Source of the DNA: DASXMT01 sp963781305
GTDB lineage: Bacteria > Actinomycetota > Acidimicrobiia > Acidimicrobiales > RAAP-2
Direction: 5' to 3'
Length of the DNA stretch: 64,000 nt
NCBI GenBank assembly: GCA_963781305.1
Contig: CAWAFL010000013.1
Location: forward strand, 866,932-930,931
The notes beneath the pieces are model-generated. The model was not told the origin of the DNA and ran no database searches. It saw only the letters and a program-made list of their open reading frames with translations. Position numbers and translations under genes: made by a program. Below are positions 18,496 to 27,065 of this stretch, piece by piece (position 1 is the first letter of the stretch; every line of letters begins with the position of its first letter).

Positions 18496-19416
18496 TCAGA
18501 CACGGTCGTCGAAGGCCACCAGCTGGCCATCCGGTGGCCGCCGTTGCGATACGGCCTCGGTGGTGGCAGCCGCCTGCAGAATCGCCGGCCGAAGGCGTTG
18601 TTCGAGCATTTCTTCGGTCCACCCACCGTCTTGGTTCATCTCGAGGAGAACGCGCACACGGTCGTAGACAAGAATCCGCGGCCCGTCGATCCCCATGTGG
18701 AAACCGGTGATGTCGTCGACCTCTTCGGAGCTTAGCCAGGTGGCGAGCGGTGCGGCCTCCTCGGGTGAATAGAACCCTAACTCACGCATCACATCCTCGT
18801 CGGCACCCGAGACGCCGTCGAGGTGCCCCATCGCGTCGAGGTACGCGCGCATGTTCGGACTCCGCACCCCGCCGCGGATCGCATTGACCGTGATGCCATA
18901 TTCCGCGAGCTCAACCGCCCAGCTATAGGTAGCGGAGAGAGTACCGCCCTTGGAGGCAGCATGCGCGCTGGCACCAGGGTTCCCGTACGCCCCGCTCCCA
19001 ACGATATTCAAGATCCGCCCTCCGCGGCCCTGCTTCACCATCAGTCGGGCTGCCCGCTGAGTTCCCAGAAAGTATGAAGTGAGCTGGACGCGAAGGATAT
19101 CGTTCCAGGTCGACAACTCCATCGAGAGCAACGGCTCGGGTCGCTGGACGCCTAGAGAGTTTACCCAGATGTCGATTTCTCCATATGTATCGATCGCCTG
19201 TCGTAGGAGCCGGTCAACCCCCTCAGGACTGTCGGTCGGATACCTCGCCCCAACCGCCACGCCGCCGGCATCGATGATGGACTGCACCACGGTCTCGACT
19301 GCATCGCCGCGGCCGTTCACCACCACGCCGATTCCCTGTGCCGCGAGACCCTGGGCGACAGCGAAGCCCCAGCCCTTCGTTGACCCCGTAATGACCGCAG
19401 ACCGCCGTGTTTCCAT
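18496..19416 (-). CDS. Short-chain dehydrogenase/reductase with His in place of the catalytic Tyr and a C-terminal extension
   Basis: 306 residues. AVITGSTKGWGFAVAQGLA is the nucleotide-binding start; WVNSLGVQ replaces NNAG, and the catalytic segment reads SAHAASKGGTLSATY, so the YxxxK Tyr is His. Ser is present in IVGSGAYG. The last ~50 residues extend past the usual SDR end. It may be an inactive or differently acting SDR. Promoter copy F lies about 110 bases upstream. With the SDR at 5797 this makes two SDRs in the block lacking the active-site Tyr. Confidence 0.82.
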   Translation of the reverse strand: METRRSAVITGSTKGWGFAVAQGLAAQGIGVVVNGRGDAVETVVQSIIDAGGVAVGARYPTDSPEGVDRLLRQAIDTYGEIDIWVNSLGVQRPEPLLSMELSTWNDILRVQLTSYFLGTQRAARLMVKQGRGGRILNIVGSGAYGNPGASAHAASKGGTLSATYSWAVELAEYGITVNAIRGGVRSPNMRAYLDAMGHLDGVSGADEDVMRELGFYSPEEAAPLATWLSSEEVDDITGFHMGIDGPRILVYDRVRVLLEMNQDGGWTEEMLEQRLRPAILQAAATTEAVSQRRPPDGQLVAFDDRV

Positions 19417-19522
19417 TTGTCCAACTCCTCCTCCGATCGAGTGCGGCGGCTCCCGGATACCATTTCAAGTACAGCCGCTCCTCAATTCTGAGGCCTCGGA
19501 ATTGACCCATCATGACATCAGC

Positions 19523-19551
19523 AGTGTAGCGGGCGCTCCATTCTCTATCAA
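19523..19551 (-). promoter_or_regulatory. Promoter with GGAGCGCCCG operator in its spacer, copy F
   Basis: Minus strand: TTGATA (19546-19551), a 17-base spacer with AATGGAGCGCCCGC, then TACACT (19523-19528). It has the same geometry as copies B, D and E and drives the SDR gene starting at 19416. Confidence 0.7.
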
Positions 19552-19795
19552 AGGCAGCTCAACGAGGCGGTCCTGTCGTCAATCCGACGAGTTTGACCAA
19601 GAACGGCGAGGGGACACAGGTTCCGTGCGGCAAGGGGCTTAGTCCTAGGACGGGGTCCCTCGCCGGTGAAACGCCAGGGTCCGGTGGGGTACCGGTGGGT
19701 GCCGTCATCGGCTGGAACTGGCTGGCGTCGAAGACTATCGGCTTGCTTGGCTGCCAGTGGCCGATTGTGTCAAGCATGCACGGCCCTCAAAGCAA

Positions 19796-19828
19796 CCAGG
19801 TCAGACCGCAATATGCGGTCTGACCTGG
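19796..19828 (-). terminator. Strong hairpin downstream of tRNA-Ala
   Basis: A perfect 14-bp inverted repeat (CCAGGTCAGACCGC / GCGGTCTGACCTGG) around the loop AATAT lies 13 bases past the tRNA 3' end. There is no T-run, which is common for actinobacterial terminators. Confidence 0.6.
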
Positions 19829-19841
19829 CCTTTCGAACGGG

Positions 19842-19915
19842 TGGAGGCGAAGGGACTCGAACCCTCGAACCTCCTGACTGCCAGTCAGGCGCTCTACCAG
19901 CTGAGCTACGCCCCC
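19842..19915 (-). tRNA. tRNA-Ala (anticodon GGC)
   Basis: Minus-strand cloverleaf: acceptor GGGGGCG pairs with CGCCTCC (one G-U), D-arm GCTCAGCTGGTAGAGC, anticodon stem CCTGA/TCAGG around the loop CTGGCAG (anticodon GGC, reading GCC Ala codons), and T-arm with GTTCGAGTCCC. The discriminator is A at 19842; CCA is not encoded. Its 3' end faces the catabolic block. Confidence 0.92.
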
Positions 19916-20129
19916 GAAGGTGGGCGCCACGTTATCAGCAGCCCGTCGACCATCTGACCGCTCGGGTATGGCTCCAGTCGTACAGGCGAGCCCGCCGAGT
20001 CGACGGATCCGCCCGTCGGGGGGACTCGACCCCCTCGGTCCTCGCATCCCGACCCGTTCGGCCGGGCAAATGGGGGCCTTTCTCCTGGCCAACCGGGAGT
20101 CCTGCTGTCCGCCGGTACCATCTCCACTC

Positions 20130-22631
20130 ATGGCACGGGCCTACGACGTCGTCGCAATCGAGAAGAAGTGGCAGCGGCGCTGGGCCGACGAGGGCACCTA
20201 CGAGGTGGACGTCGACGATCCCCGGCCTCCCTGGTACGTCCTCTCCATGTACCCCTACCCATCGGGACCGGCCCACATGGGCCACGTGCGCAACTACACG
20301 TTCGGCGACCTCCTCGTCCGCCACCGCACCATGCTGGGGCACGCTGTTCTCTCCCCGTTTGGCTTCGACTCCTTCGGCCTGCCCGCTGAGAACGCGGCCA
20401 TCAAGACAGGCACCCATCCCCGGATCTTCACCGACGCCAGGATCGCCGAGCTCAAGGCGTCGGTCATCTCCCTCGGCGCCGTCTACGACTGGCGTCGCGA
20501 GATCCGGAGCCACGACCCGTCCTACATCAAGTGGAACCAGGTCATCTTCATCAGCCTGCTCGAGGCCGGCCTGGCCTACCGGGCCACCGCTCCGGTCAAC
20601 TGGTGTCCGGGATGCCAGACCGTGCTGGCCAACGAGCAGGTCCTGCCCGATGGCACGTGCGAGCGGTCCGGTGACCTCGTCATCCAGCGGGACCTGGAGC
20701 AGTGGTTCTTCCGCATCACCGACTACGCCGATGAACTGCTCGCCGACCTGGACGAGCTGGATTGGCCCGAGCGGGTCAAGACCATGCAGCGGAACTGGAT
20801 CGGCCGCTCCGAGGGGGCCGAGATGGACCTGCCCATGGTAGGCCAGGACGACGTCGACGGTGAGCCCCTCGTGCTCACCGTGTTCACCACTCGGCCCGAC
20901 ACCTCTTTTGGGATGACGTATGCCGTCGTCGCCCCTGAGCACCCCTTGGTCGACGTGCTCACCACCGACGAGCACCGGCGTCAGGTCGACGACGTCCTCA
21001 GCCGTGCCGCGATCAGCTCGGAGATCGAACGCACCGCCGAGGGTGGGGGAGAGGCGGCCAAGCGGGGCGCGTTCACTGGCTCGTACGTGCGCAACCCGTT
21101 CACCGGCCAACCCGTCCCCGTCTACGTGGCTGACTACGTCCTCATGGGTTACGGGACCGGCGCCATCATGGCCGTCCCCGCCGAGGACGCCCGGGACTGG
21201 AACTTCGCCAAGGCCTACGGCCTGCCTTACGTCCGCACCGTTCGACCGCCCGACGGCTGGGAAGAGCACGGGGGCCCCGACGGCGGCCCTGGGGGTGCCT
21301 ACACGGGCCCCGGCGAGAAGATCAACAGCGACTGGTTGAACGGTCTGGACATACCCGAGGCCAAGGCCAAGGCCATCGACTGGCTCGAGGCCGAGGGCAT
21401 CGGGGTCCGCAAGGTCAACTACCGGCTCCGGGATTGGCTGGTCTCCCGCCAGCGCTTCTGGGGCTGCCCCATCCCCGTCGTGTACTGCCCAGACCACGGC
21501 ATCGTCCCCGTGCCCTTCGACCAGCTCCCGGTCCTGGCCCCCGACGACGTGGAGTTCCTCCCCACCGGGGAATCGCCGTTGGCCACCAACGAGGCGTTCT
21601 TGAACACCACGTGCCCGATCGACGGCGGCCCGGCAATCCGGGAGACCGACACCATGGACACGTTCGTGGACTCGTCCTGGTACTTCTTGCGTTTCTGCGA
21701 TCCGTGGAACGAGGACCGACCCTTCGACCAGGACAAGGTCCGCCACTGGATGCCGGTGGACCAGTACATCGGGGGCATCGAGCACGCCATCTTGCACCTG
21801 CTCTATGCCCGCTTCTACACCAAGGCACTGGCCGACCTGGGCTTCGCCCCCGAGGGCCTGCGCGAGCCGTTCGGCAGCCTGTTCACCCAGGGCATGATCC
21901 GCATGGACGGCCACAAAATGTCGAAGTCCCGGGGCAACCTGGTGGCGCCGTCGAAGTACATCGAGACAGTGGGGGCCGACGCCCTCCGGCTCTTCCACTT
22001 GTTCGTGGGACCGCCCGCCGATGACGTGGACTGGACCGAGCAGACCGACAGCGTGATCGACGGATGCGGCCGGTTCCTCGACCGGGTCTGGCGGCTGGCC
22101 ACGGGAACCGACGGGGATGCGCCGTTGCGCGACGGCGAGCTCACGCCCGAGGACACGGCGGTCCGCCGCAAGACGCACCTGCTCATCGACAAGGTCACCC
22201 GGGACTACGAGCGGTGGTCGTACAACACGGCCGTGGCCGAGTGCATGGGCTTCGTCAATGTCCTCCAGCCCTACGTGCGCGGCGGCGGACATGCCGAAGT
22301 CGTTGCCGACGCGATCGACACCCTGCTCTTGTTGCTGGCCCCCATGACCCCCCACGTGACCGCAGAGGCGTGGGAGCTGCGCCACGGCGACCACATCCAC
22401 CTGCAACCCTGGCCCCTGGCCGATCCGGCGTTGGCCGTCGTGGAGCAGGTCACCCTGGTCGTCCAGGTCAACGGCAAAGTGAGGGACCGAATCGAGGTGA
22501 GCCCGGACATCGGAGCCGACGAAGCCGAGCGGTTGGCACTCGAGTCTCCCAAGATCGTCGAGACCCTTGACGGCCAGGCACCCAAGAGGCTCATCAGCCG
22601 GCCGCCGAAGCTGGTCAACATCGTCCTTTAG
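20130..22631 (+). CDS. leuS: Leucyl-tRNA synthetase
   Basis: 833 residues from ATG 20130. Class I synthetase motifs: MYPYPSGPAHMGHVRNY (HIGH variant HMGH) and MDGHKMSKSRGN (KMSKS), with the inserted editing domain between them (TTRPDTSFGMTYAVVAPEHP and onward). TACCAT sits eight bases before the ATG, so the mRNA is probably leaderless. A short GC hairpin at 20019-20034 lies in the upstream region, but no T-box is recognisable. LeuS charges tRNA-Leu in the cytoplasm and proofreads mischarged products. Confidence 0.97.
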   Translation: MARAYDVVAIEKKWQRRWADEGTYEVDVDDPRPPWYVLSMYPYPSGPAHMGHVRNYTFGDLLVRHRTMLGHAVLSPFGFDSFGLPAENAAIKTGTHPRIFTDARIAELKASVISLGAVYDWRREIRSHDPSYIKWNQVIFISLLEAGLAYRATAPVNWCPGCQTVLANEQVLPDGTCERSGDLVIQRDLEQWFFRITDYADELLADLDELDWPERVKTMQRNWIGRSEGAEMDLPMVGQDDVDGEPLVLTVFTTRPDTSFGMTYAVVAPEHPLVDVLTTDEHRRQVDDVLSRAAISSEIERTAEGGGEAAKRGAFTGSYVRNPFTGQPVPVYVADYVLMGYGTGAIMAVPAEDARDWNFAKAYGLPYVRTVRPPDGWEEHGGPDGGPGGAYTGPGEKINSDWLNGLDIPEAKAKAIDWLEAEGIGVRKVNYRLRDWLVSRQRFWGCPIPVVYCPDHGIVPVPFDQLPVLAPDDVEFLPTGESPLATNEAFLNTTCPIDGGPAIRETDTMDTFVDSSWYFLRFCDPWNEDRPFDQDKVRHWMPVDQYIGGIEHAILHLLYARFYTKALADLGFAPEGLREPFGSLFTQGMIRMDGHKMSKSRGNLVAPSKYIETVGADALRLFHLFVGPPADDVDWTEQTDSVIDGCGRFLDRVWRLATGTDGDAPLRDGELTPEDTAVRRKTHLLIDKVTRDYERWSYNTAVAECMGFVNVLQPYVRGGGHAEVVADAIDTLLLLLAPMTPHVTAEAWELRHGDHIHLQPWPLADPALAVVEQVTLVVQVNGKVRDRIEVSPDIGADEAERLALESPKIVETLDGQAPKRLISRPPKLVNIVL

Positions 22632-22638
22632 TCCCACT

Positions 22639-22683
22639 CTTACGTCAACGTCAAGAATCGTGTAACCTTGACGTCAACGTAAG
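22639..22683 (+). promoter_or_regulatory. Double MerR-type operator upstream of the MFS gene
   Basis: Two 17-bp elements, CTTACGTCAACGTCAAG (22639-22655) and CTTGACGTCAACGTAAG (22667-22683), share the core ACGTCAACGT and are inverted copies of each other with two mismatches. ACGT-N2-ACGT dyads of this kind suit MerR-family dimers, and a MerR gene is encoded in this operon. Likely autoregulation. Confidence 0.6.
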
Positions 22684-22725
22684 ACTTACTGGGATCGAGC
22701 CCGGAGGAACGGGGACCAAACCGCC

Positions 22726-24531
22726 GTGGAAGCACCGAACGACGGCTACAAGTGGCAGGCCCTGAGCATCACCACCATGGGTGTGTTGATGGCCACCATC
22801 GACGGGACGATCATGTTGATCGCCCTGCCCGACATCTTCCGCGGGATCCACCTCAACCCGCTGCTCCCGGGCAACAGCTTCTACCTGCTGTGGATGATCC
22901 TGAGCTTCCTGGTCGTCACCAGCGTGCTGGTCGTGAGCCTCGGTCGCCTTGGGGATATGTACGGGCGGTCCCGCATGTACAACCTGGGCTTCGCCGTCTT
23001 CACCTTCTTCTCGTTGGTGCTCTCGGTCACGTGGATGAACGGCTCGTCGGCGGCCATCTTCCTGATCGTCGTCCGGGTCTTCCAAGGGGTCGGTGCCGCC
23101 CTCTTGCTGGCCAACTCGTCGGCCATCCTCACCGACGCCTTTCCCGTCCACCAACGCGGCCTGGCTCTCGGCATCAACCAGGCCGCAGCCATCAGCGGGA
23201 CGTTCATCGGCTTGATCCTGGGCGGGATCCTGGCTCCGATCAACTGGCGGCTGATCTTCCTGGTCTCAGTGCCCATCGGCCTGTTCGGGACCATCTGGGG
23301 CTACATCAAGCTCCGGGAGCTGTCCGAGCACCGGAAGGCCCGCGTGGACTGGGCCGGCAACGTCACCTTTGCCATTGGCCTGATCCTGGTCATGATCGGC
23401 ATCACCTACGGGATCGAGCCCTACCGCACGCAGACCATGGGGTGGGAGAACCCGATGGTGATCGCCGAGCTGGTCGGCGGCATATTGCTGCTGGTGGTGT
23501 TCGCCATCATCGAAACCAGGGTCGAAGAGCCGATGTTCCGGCTGCCCCTGTTCAAGATCCGCGCCTTCACTGCCGGCACCCTGGCCAGCTTCGTGTCGTC
23601 CATCGGTCGGGGTGGGCTCATGTTCATGCTCATCATCTGGCTCCAGGGCATCTGGCTGCCGCTGCACGGCTACGACTTCATCCGCACCCCGCTGTGGGCC
23701 GGGATCTACATGATCCCGCTGACGGCAGGGTTCCTCATCGCCGGGCCCATCTCGGGAATCCTGAGCGACCGGTATGGGGCTCGACCCTTCGCCACCGGCG
23801 GGATGCTGGGCTCGGCACTGGGGTTCGTCCTCCTCGAGCTGCTGCCCATCGACTTCCCGTACTGGGCCTTCGGCTTGCTGTTGTTGTGGATGGGCCTGAC
23901 CATGGGTGCCTTCGGCGCACCCAACCGGCTGGGCGTCATGAACAGCCTTCCCCCCGAGGACCGGGGCGCCGGTGCGGGGATGAACACCACTTTCCAGAAC
24001 TCGGCACAGGTCCTGTCCATCGGCATCTTCTTCTCGCTGATGATCGCAGGACTGTCCAGCGGGCTCCCCCAGAGCCTGTACCACGGCCTGGTCAGCCAGG
24101 GCGTGCCCCAAGCCGCAGCGGACAAGGTGGCGCACCTCCCCCCGGTGTCCACCCTGTTCGCTGCCTTCTTAGGCCTGAACCCGGTGCAGAACCTGCTCGG
24201 GCCCCATGTCCTCGGCCATGTGTCGCAAGCCCATGCGCACGTGCTCACCGGACGCAGTTTCTTCCCCTCGCTGATCGCCGGACCGTTCAAGCAGGGCCTC
24301 CATGCCGCCTTCGACTTCGCCATCGTGGCCTGCCTCATCGGTGCGGCGACGTCGTGGACCCGGGGCAAGCGCTACGTGCACGGCACGGCACCTGAGAACA
24401 TGGACGGAGTGGGGAACAACGCAGTGGAGGACGGAGTGGAGGGGGACGGAGTGGAGGGTGACGCAGTGGAGGAGATCCCCGAGCTGGTATCGACGGCCGG
24501 CCTGGTCACCGCCCCCGAGGGCACCCGATGA
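22726..24531 (+). CDS. MFS multidrug exporter, DHA2/EmrB-QacA type (14 TM)
   Basis: 601 residues, GTG start at 22726 after GGAGGA. Motifs: MATIDGTIMLIALPDI in TM1, the loop 2-3 signature GRLGDMYGRSRMY, motif C-like SGTFIGLILGGIL and about 14 hydrophobic segments, which point to the drug:H+ antiporter family 2. It would pump a hydrophobic compound out across the inner membrane. The cytoplasmic tail carries an acidic repeat (VEDGVEGDGVEGDAVEE) encoded by short tandem DNA repeats. The MerR gene overlaps its stop codon by four bases, so regulator and pump are translationally coupled. Confidence 0.92.
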   Translation: MEAPNDGYKWQALSITTMGVLMATIDGTIMLIALPDIFRGIHLNPLLPGNSFYLLWMILSFLVVTSVLVVSLGRLGDMYGRSRMYNLGFAVFTFFSLVLSVTWMNGSSAAIFLIVVRVFQGVGAALLLANSSAILTDAFPVHQRGLALGINQAAAISGTFIGLILGGILAPINWRLIFLVSVPIGLFGTIWGYIKLRELSEHRKARVDWAGNVTFAIGLILVMIGITYGIEPYRTQTMGWENPMVIAELVGGILLLVVFAIIETRVEEPMFRLPLFKIRAFTAGTLASFVSSIGRGGLMFMLIIWLQGIWLPLHGYDFIRTPLWAGIYMIPLTAGFLIAGPISGILSDRYGARPFATGGMLGSALGFVLLELLPIDFPYWAFGLLLLWMGLTMGAFGAPNRLGVMNSLPPEDRGAGAGMNTTFQNSAQVLSIGIFFSLMIAGLSSGLPQSLYHGLVSQGVPQAAADKVAHLPPVSTLFAAFLGLNPVQNLLGPHVLGHVSQAHAHVLTGRSFFPSLIAGPFKQGLHAAFDFAIVACLIGAATSWTRGKRYVHGTAPENMDGVGNNAVEDGVEGDGVEGDAVEEIPELVSTAGLVTAPEGTR

Positions 24532-25007
24532 GCGCCGACGACCCGACGACGCCGGGCGACGCGTCGACGCTGCGGATCGGCGAGGTGGCCAAGGCCACGG
24601 GACTGACCACCCGGACACTGCGGTACTGGGAGCAGCTGGGCCTGCTCGCCCCCAGCAGCCACCGGGAGAGCGGGGAACGGCTGTACACCTCGGCGGCCAT
24701 CGAGCGGGTGGGCCGGATCCGCGAGCTGCAGGATCTGCTCGGATTCTCCCTGGCCGAGGTGAAGGTGGTGCTCGATGCCGAGGACGAGCTGGAGCGGATC
24801 CGGAGCGATATGCGCTCGCACCCCGAACCGGGCGAGCGCCGCAAGCTGCTGGTGGAGTTGATCGCCACCAACGACAAGCTGCTGGGACGGCTCGACAACA
24901 CCCTGGGCAGGATCCAGACCTTCCGAGACGAGCGTGCCGTCAAGGGCAAGCGCATGCGCAAGGCCCTGCGGGAGCTCGACGCCGAGCACTCGGCCACCAC
25001 CCGGTAG
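24528..25007 (+). CDS. MerR-family transcriptional regulator
   Basis: 159 residues. The N-terminal winged HTH (LRIGEVAKATGLTTRTLRYW, about residues 15-34) is followed by YTSAAIERVGRIRELQDLLG and a long dimerisation helix. There is no Cys cluster as in metal-sensing MerR proteins, so it probably senses an organic ligand, plausibly a substrate of the adjacent exporter. It starts inside the MFS stop codon (ATGA overlap). The likely target is the double operator at 22639-22683. Confidence 0.9.
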   Translation: MSADDPTTPGDASTLRIGEVAKATGLTTRTLRYWEQLGLLAPSSHRESGERLYTSAAIERVGRIRELQDLLGFSLAEVKVVLDAEDELERIRSDMRSHPEPGERRKLLVELIATNDKLLGRLDNTLGRIQTFRDERAVKGKRMRKALRELDAEHSATTR

Positions 25008-25084
25008 CCGCGCTCCTGCTGTCCTGGCGCTTCTGTCCTGGGCCGGCTACGGCTCGCCTGGCCGCCCCTGTCCTGGGGCCGCCC

Positions 25085-26092
25085 CTACTGCTTGAACCCG
25101 GCCAGGAGGGTTCGCCAGTGCTCGGGCTCGAGGCGGTACGGGGCATAGAAGTTGAATCGGTCGACGGTGTCCCCGTAACGGGCGAGCACCCTGGCCGGGA
25201 GCTCGTCGAGCTCACCGACGATGGCAAAAGTGGTCAGCATTTCATCGTCGATCAGCGCGGTCATCTCCGTCCATGCCCCCCTCTTCGACAAGGTATTGAG
25301 CTCGGGTTGCAGATCGCCCCACCCGTGGAGCTCGAGGACGGGGCGGTAGGCCGGCGTGGAGCCGTAGAACGCGAGCTGGGACTTGACCGCGGTGGTGGCC
25401 TCCTCCCACTCGGAGTCGTTCGAGCCGGTGACGACCAGGCCGGGGAAGGAGATCTCCACGTCGCCCCGGGTCTTGCCGCTCTTGGCCAGTCCCCGCTCCA
25501 AGGCGGGCACGGTGACCTCGCGCAGGTAGCGCTCGGTGGTGAAGGCGTGAGCCAGCAACCCGTCGGCCACCTCGCCGGCCACCTCGGTCATCAGCTCGCC
25601 CACCGCAGCCAGGAACACGCGGGGGTGGCCGTAGGGGTTGGGGCCCGGATCGAACATGGGGGTCATGAGGGTGTGGCGGTAGAACTCGCCCCGAAAGGCC
25701 AGGCGGCTGCCGTCGGACCAGCTGGCCCAGATGGCCCGCATGGCCAGGATCAGCTCGCGCATGCGAGGGGCGGGATGGGACCAGGACATGGAGAACCGCT
25801 TCTCGATGTGCGGCTTGATCTGTGAGCCCAACCCGAGCATGAACCGCCCTTTGGACATGGTCTGCAGGTCGTTGGCCACCATGGCCAGGTTCATCGGGTT
25901 CCGGGCGAAGGCCACGGCGATGCCGGTACCCAGCTTGATCCGCTCGGTGTGCTCGGCCGCCAGCACCAGCGGGAGGAAGGGATCGTGGCTGGTCTCGGCC
26001 GTCCACACGCCGTCGTAGCCCAGGTCCTCTGCTTGGCGGGCCGATTCGACCACGCCGCTGGGGTCGAATCCGACCGCTCCGTCTACCTCCAT
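25085..26092 (-). CDS. LLM-class F420-dependent oxidoreductase (TIGR03617-like)
   Basis: 335 residues. GYDGVWTAETSHDPFLPL, TGIAVAFARNPMNLA, GRFMLGLGSQIKPHIEKRF and the late AFYGSTPAYRP are subfamily hallmarks shared with the protein at 10380-11414. Predicted cytoplasmic F420-dependent dehydrogenase or reductase of unknown substrate. It is transcribed from the minus strand, converging with merR; the gap contains GC-rich repeats (TGTCCTGG) that can form a terminator. It is the third gene of a probable operon with the PAC2 and APH-like genes. Confidence 0.87.
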   Translation of the reverse strand: MEVDGAVGFDPSGVVESARQAEDLGYDGVWTAETSHDPFLPLVLAAEHTERIKLGTGIAVAFARNPMNLAMVANDLQTMSKGRFMLGLGSQIKPHIEKRFSMSWSHPAPRMRELILAMRAIWASWSDGSRLAFRGEFYRHTLMTPMFDPGPNPYGHPRVFLAAVGELMTEVAGEVADGLLAHAFTTERYLREVTVPALERGLAKSGKTRGDVEISFPGLVVTGSNDSEWEEATTAVKSQLAFYGSTPAYRPVLELHGWGDLQPELNTLSKRGAWTEMTALIDDEMLTTFAIVGELDELPARVLARYGDTVDRFNFYAPYRLEPEHWRTLLAGFKQ

Positions 26093-26158
26093 GGGGTCAG
26101 GGCTGGCGCGGCTCGCACGGCGTACACGGGTCGCACGGGGTCCACCGCTCGCACAGGG

Positions 26159-27065
26159 TCAGGAGCCTTCGTCGCGGAGGAAGCGCTCGAGCTCGGCGGC
26201 GATCTCGTCGCCGCTGGGCACCTCGATGTCGGTCCCGAACGGGTTGGCCTCCTCGGAGTCGATCGACGACTCGAGCCGGCGCACCATGTCCGCGTGCTCG
26301 CTGTTGTCGGCGATCAGCTCGTCCACTTGTCGCCGGGACGCCTCGGCGGCGCGGCGAACGGCGGTGGTGTCGAAGACCAGCCCGCTCACCGCGCAGAGCC
26401 CGTCGATCAGCGCCGCGCTCGGCCTCGGGGAAGGGCATGGCCGCGACGTAGTGGGGCACCCGCGCCCACAGCGAGATGACCGGGACGTTGACCGCTCCGA
26501 GCGCCATCTCGAGCGCGGCCTGAACCCCGGCGGGCACCTCGAGCGTCCCCTGGACGAAGCCGACCCGACCGGCGAGGTCGGCCGACTGGGGCGGGACGGT
26601 GGAGGCCAGCCGAACGGGGCGGGTGTGGGGGGCGGGCGCCGGGAAGGCACCGAGCCCTACGACCATCCGGACCCCCAGCCGCTGCACCAGCTCCACCACG
26701 GCAGCCAGGAACGACTTCCATCGGAAGTCGGGTTCGGGACCGACGAGGTACAAGACGTCGGCGCCGTCGCCGTCGGTGCCGGCAATGACCTGGATGGACG
26801 GCCAGGTGAGCTCGGTGGTGATCCCGTTGACCAGCTGGGCGATGGGTCGCCGCGCCCGCTGGTCGATGAGCGCCTCGGTGTCAAAGCTGGCCACGGGGAT
26901 GGTGGTCGACGTACCCACCAGCTCGGCCACCGCCGTCGACGCGCCCAGCCCGGCGTCCACCCAGCCCTCCAGGGAGACGACCAGCACCGGACTGGTCAGC
27001 CGGGCGCCGATGGGCTCGCCCCAATCCGGATCGACGGTGTAGATCGGGGTACCGGACTCGGTCAT
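26159..27065 (-). CDS. PAC2-family protein (proteasome-assembly-chaperone fold), with a frameshift
   Basis: The N-terminal two thirds (SPVLVVSLEGWVDAGLGAST, YLVGPEPDFRWKSF, VVGLGAFPAPAPHTRPV, GFVQGTLEVPAG, HYVAAMPFPEA) are typical of the actinobacterial PAC2 / DUF75 family. After PFPEAERG the true C-terminus (AALIDGLCAVSGLVFDT to FLRDEGS) lies in another frame. Removing one base of the CC at 26421-26422 joins them and ends the protein at 26159. Actinobacterial PAC2 proteins are of uncertain function, possibly linked to the proteasome. Start and APH-gene stop overlap by four bases. Confidence 0.83.

Larger units (their letters stand above)
19417..19841. other. Intergenic region between the last catabolic SDR and tRNA-Ala
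   Basis: About 425 bases without a convincing gene. It holds promoter copy F (19523-19551) and a strong inverted repeat (19796-19828) next to the tRNA gene. Short plus-strand frames have no recognisable product. Confidence 0.5.

Noticed and set aside
20019..20034. Hairpin GGGGG-ACTCGA-CCCCC upstream of leuS as a tRNA T-arm or T-box
   Set aside because: No acceptor, D or anticodon arms around it, and no T-box core; likely a random GC hairpin.
19935..22637. 900-codon open frame antisense to leuS
   Set aside because: High-G+C shadow frame; leuS on the other strand has full synthetase motifs, and the antisense protein has none.
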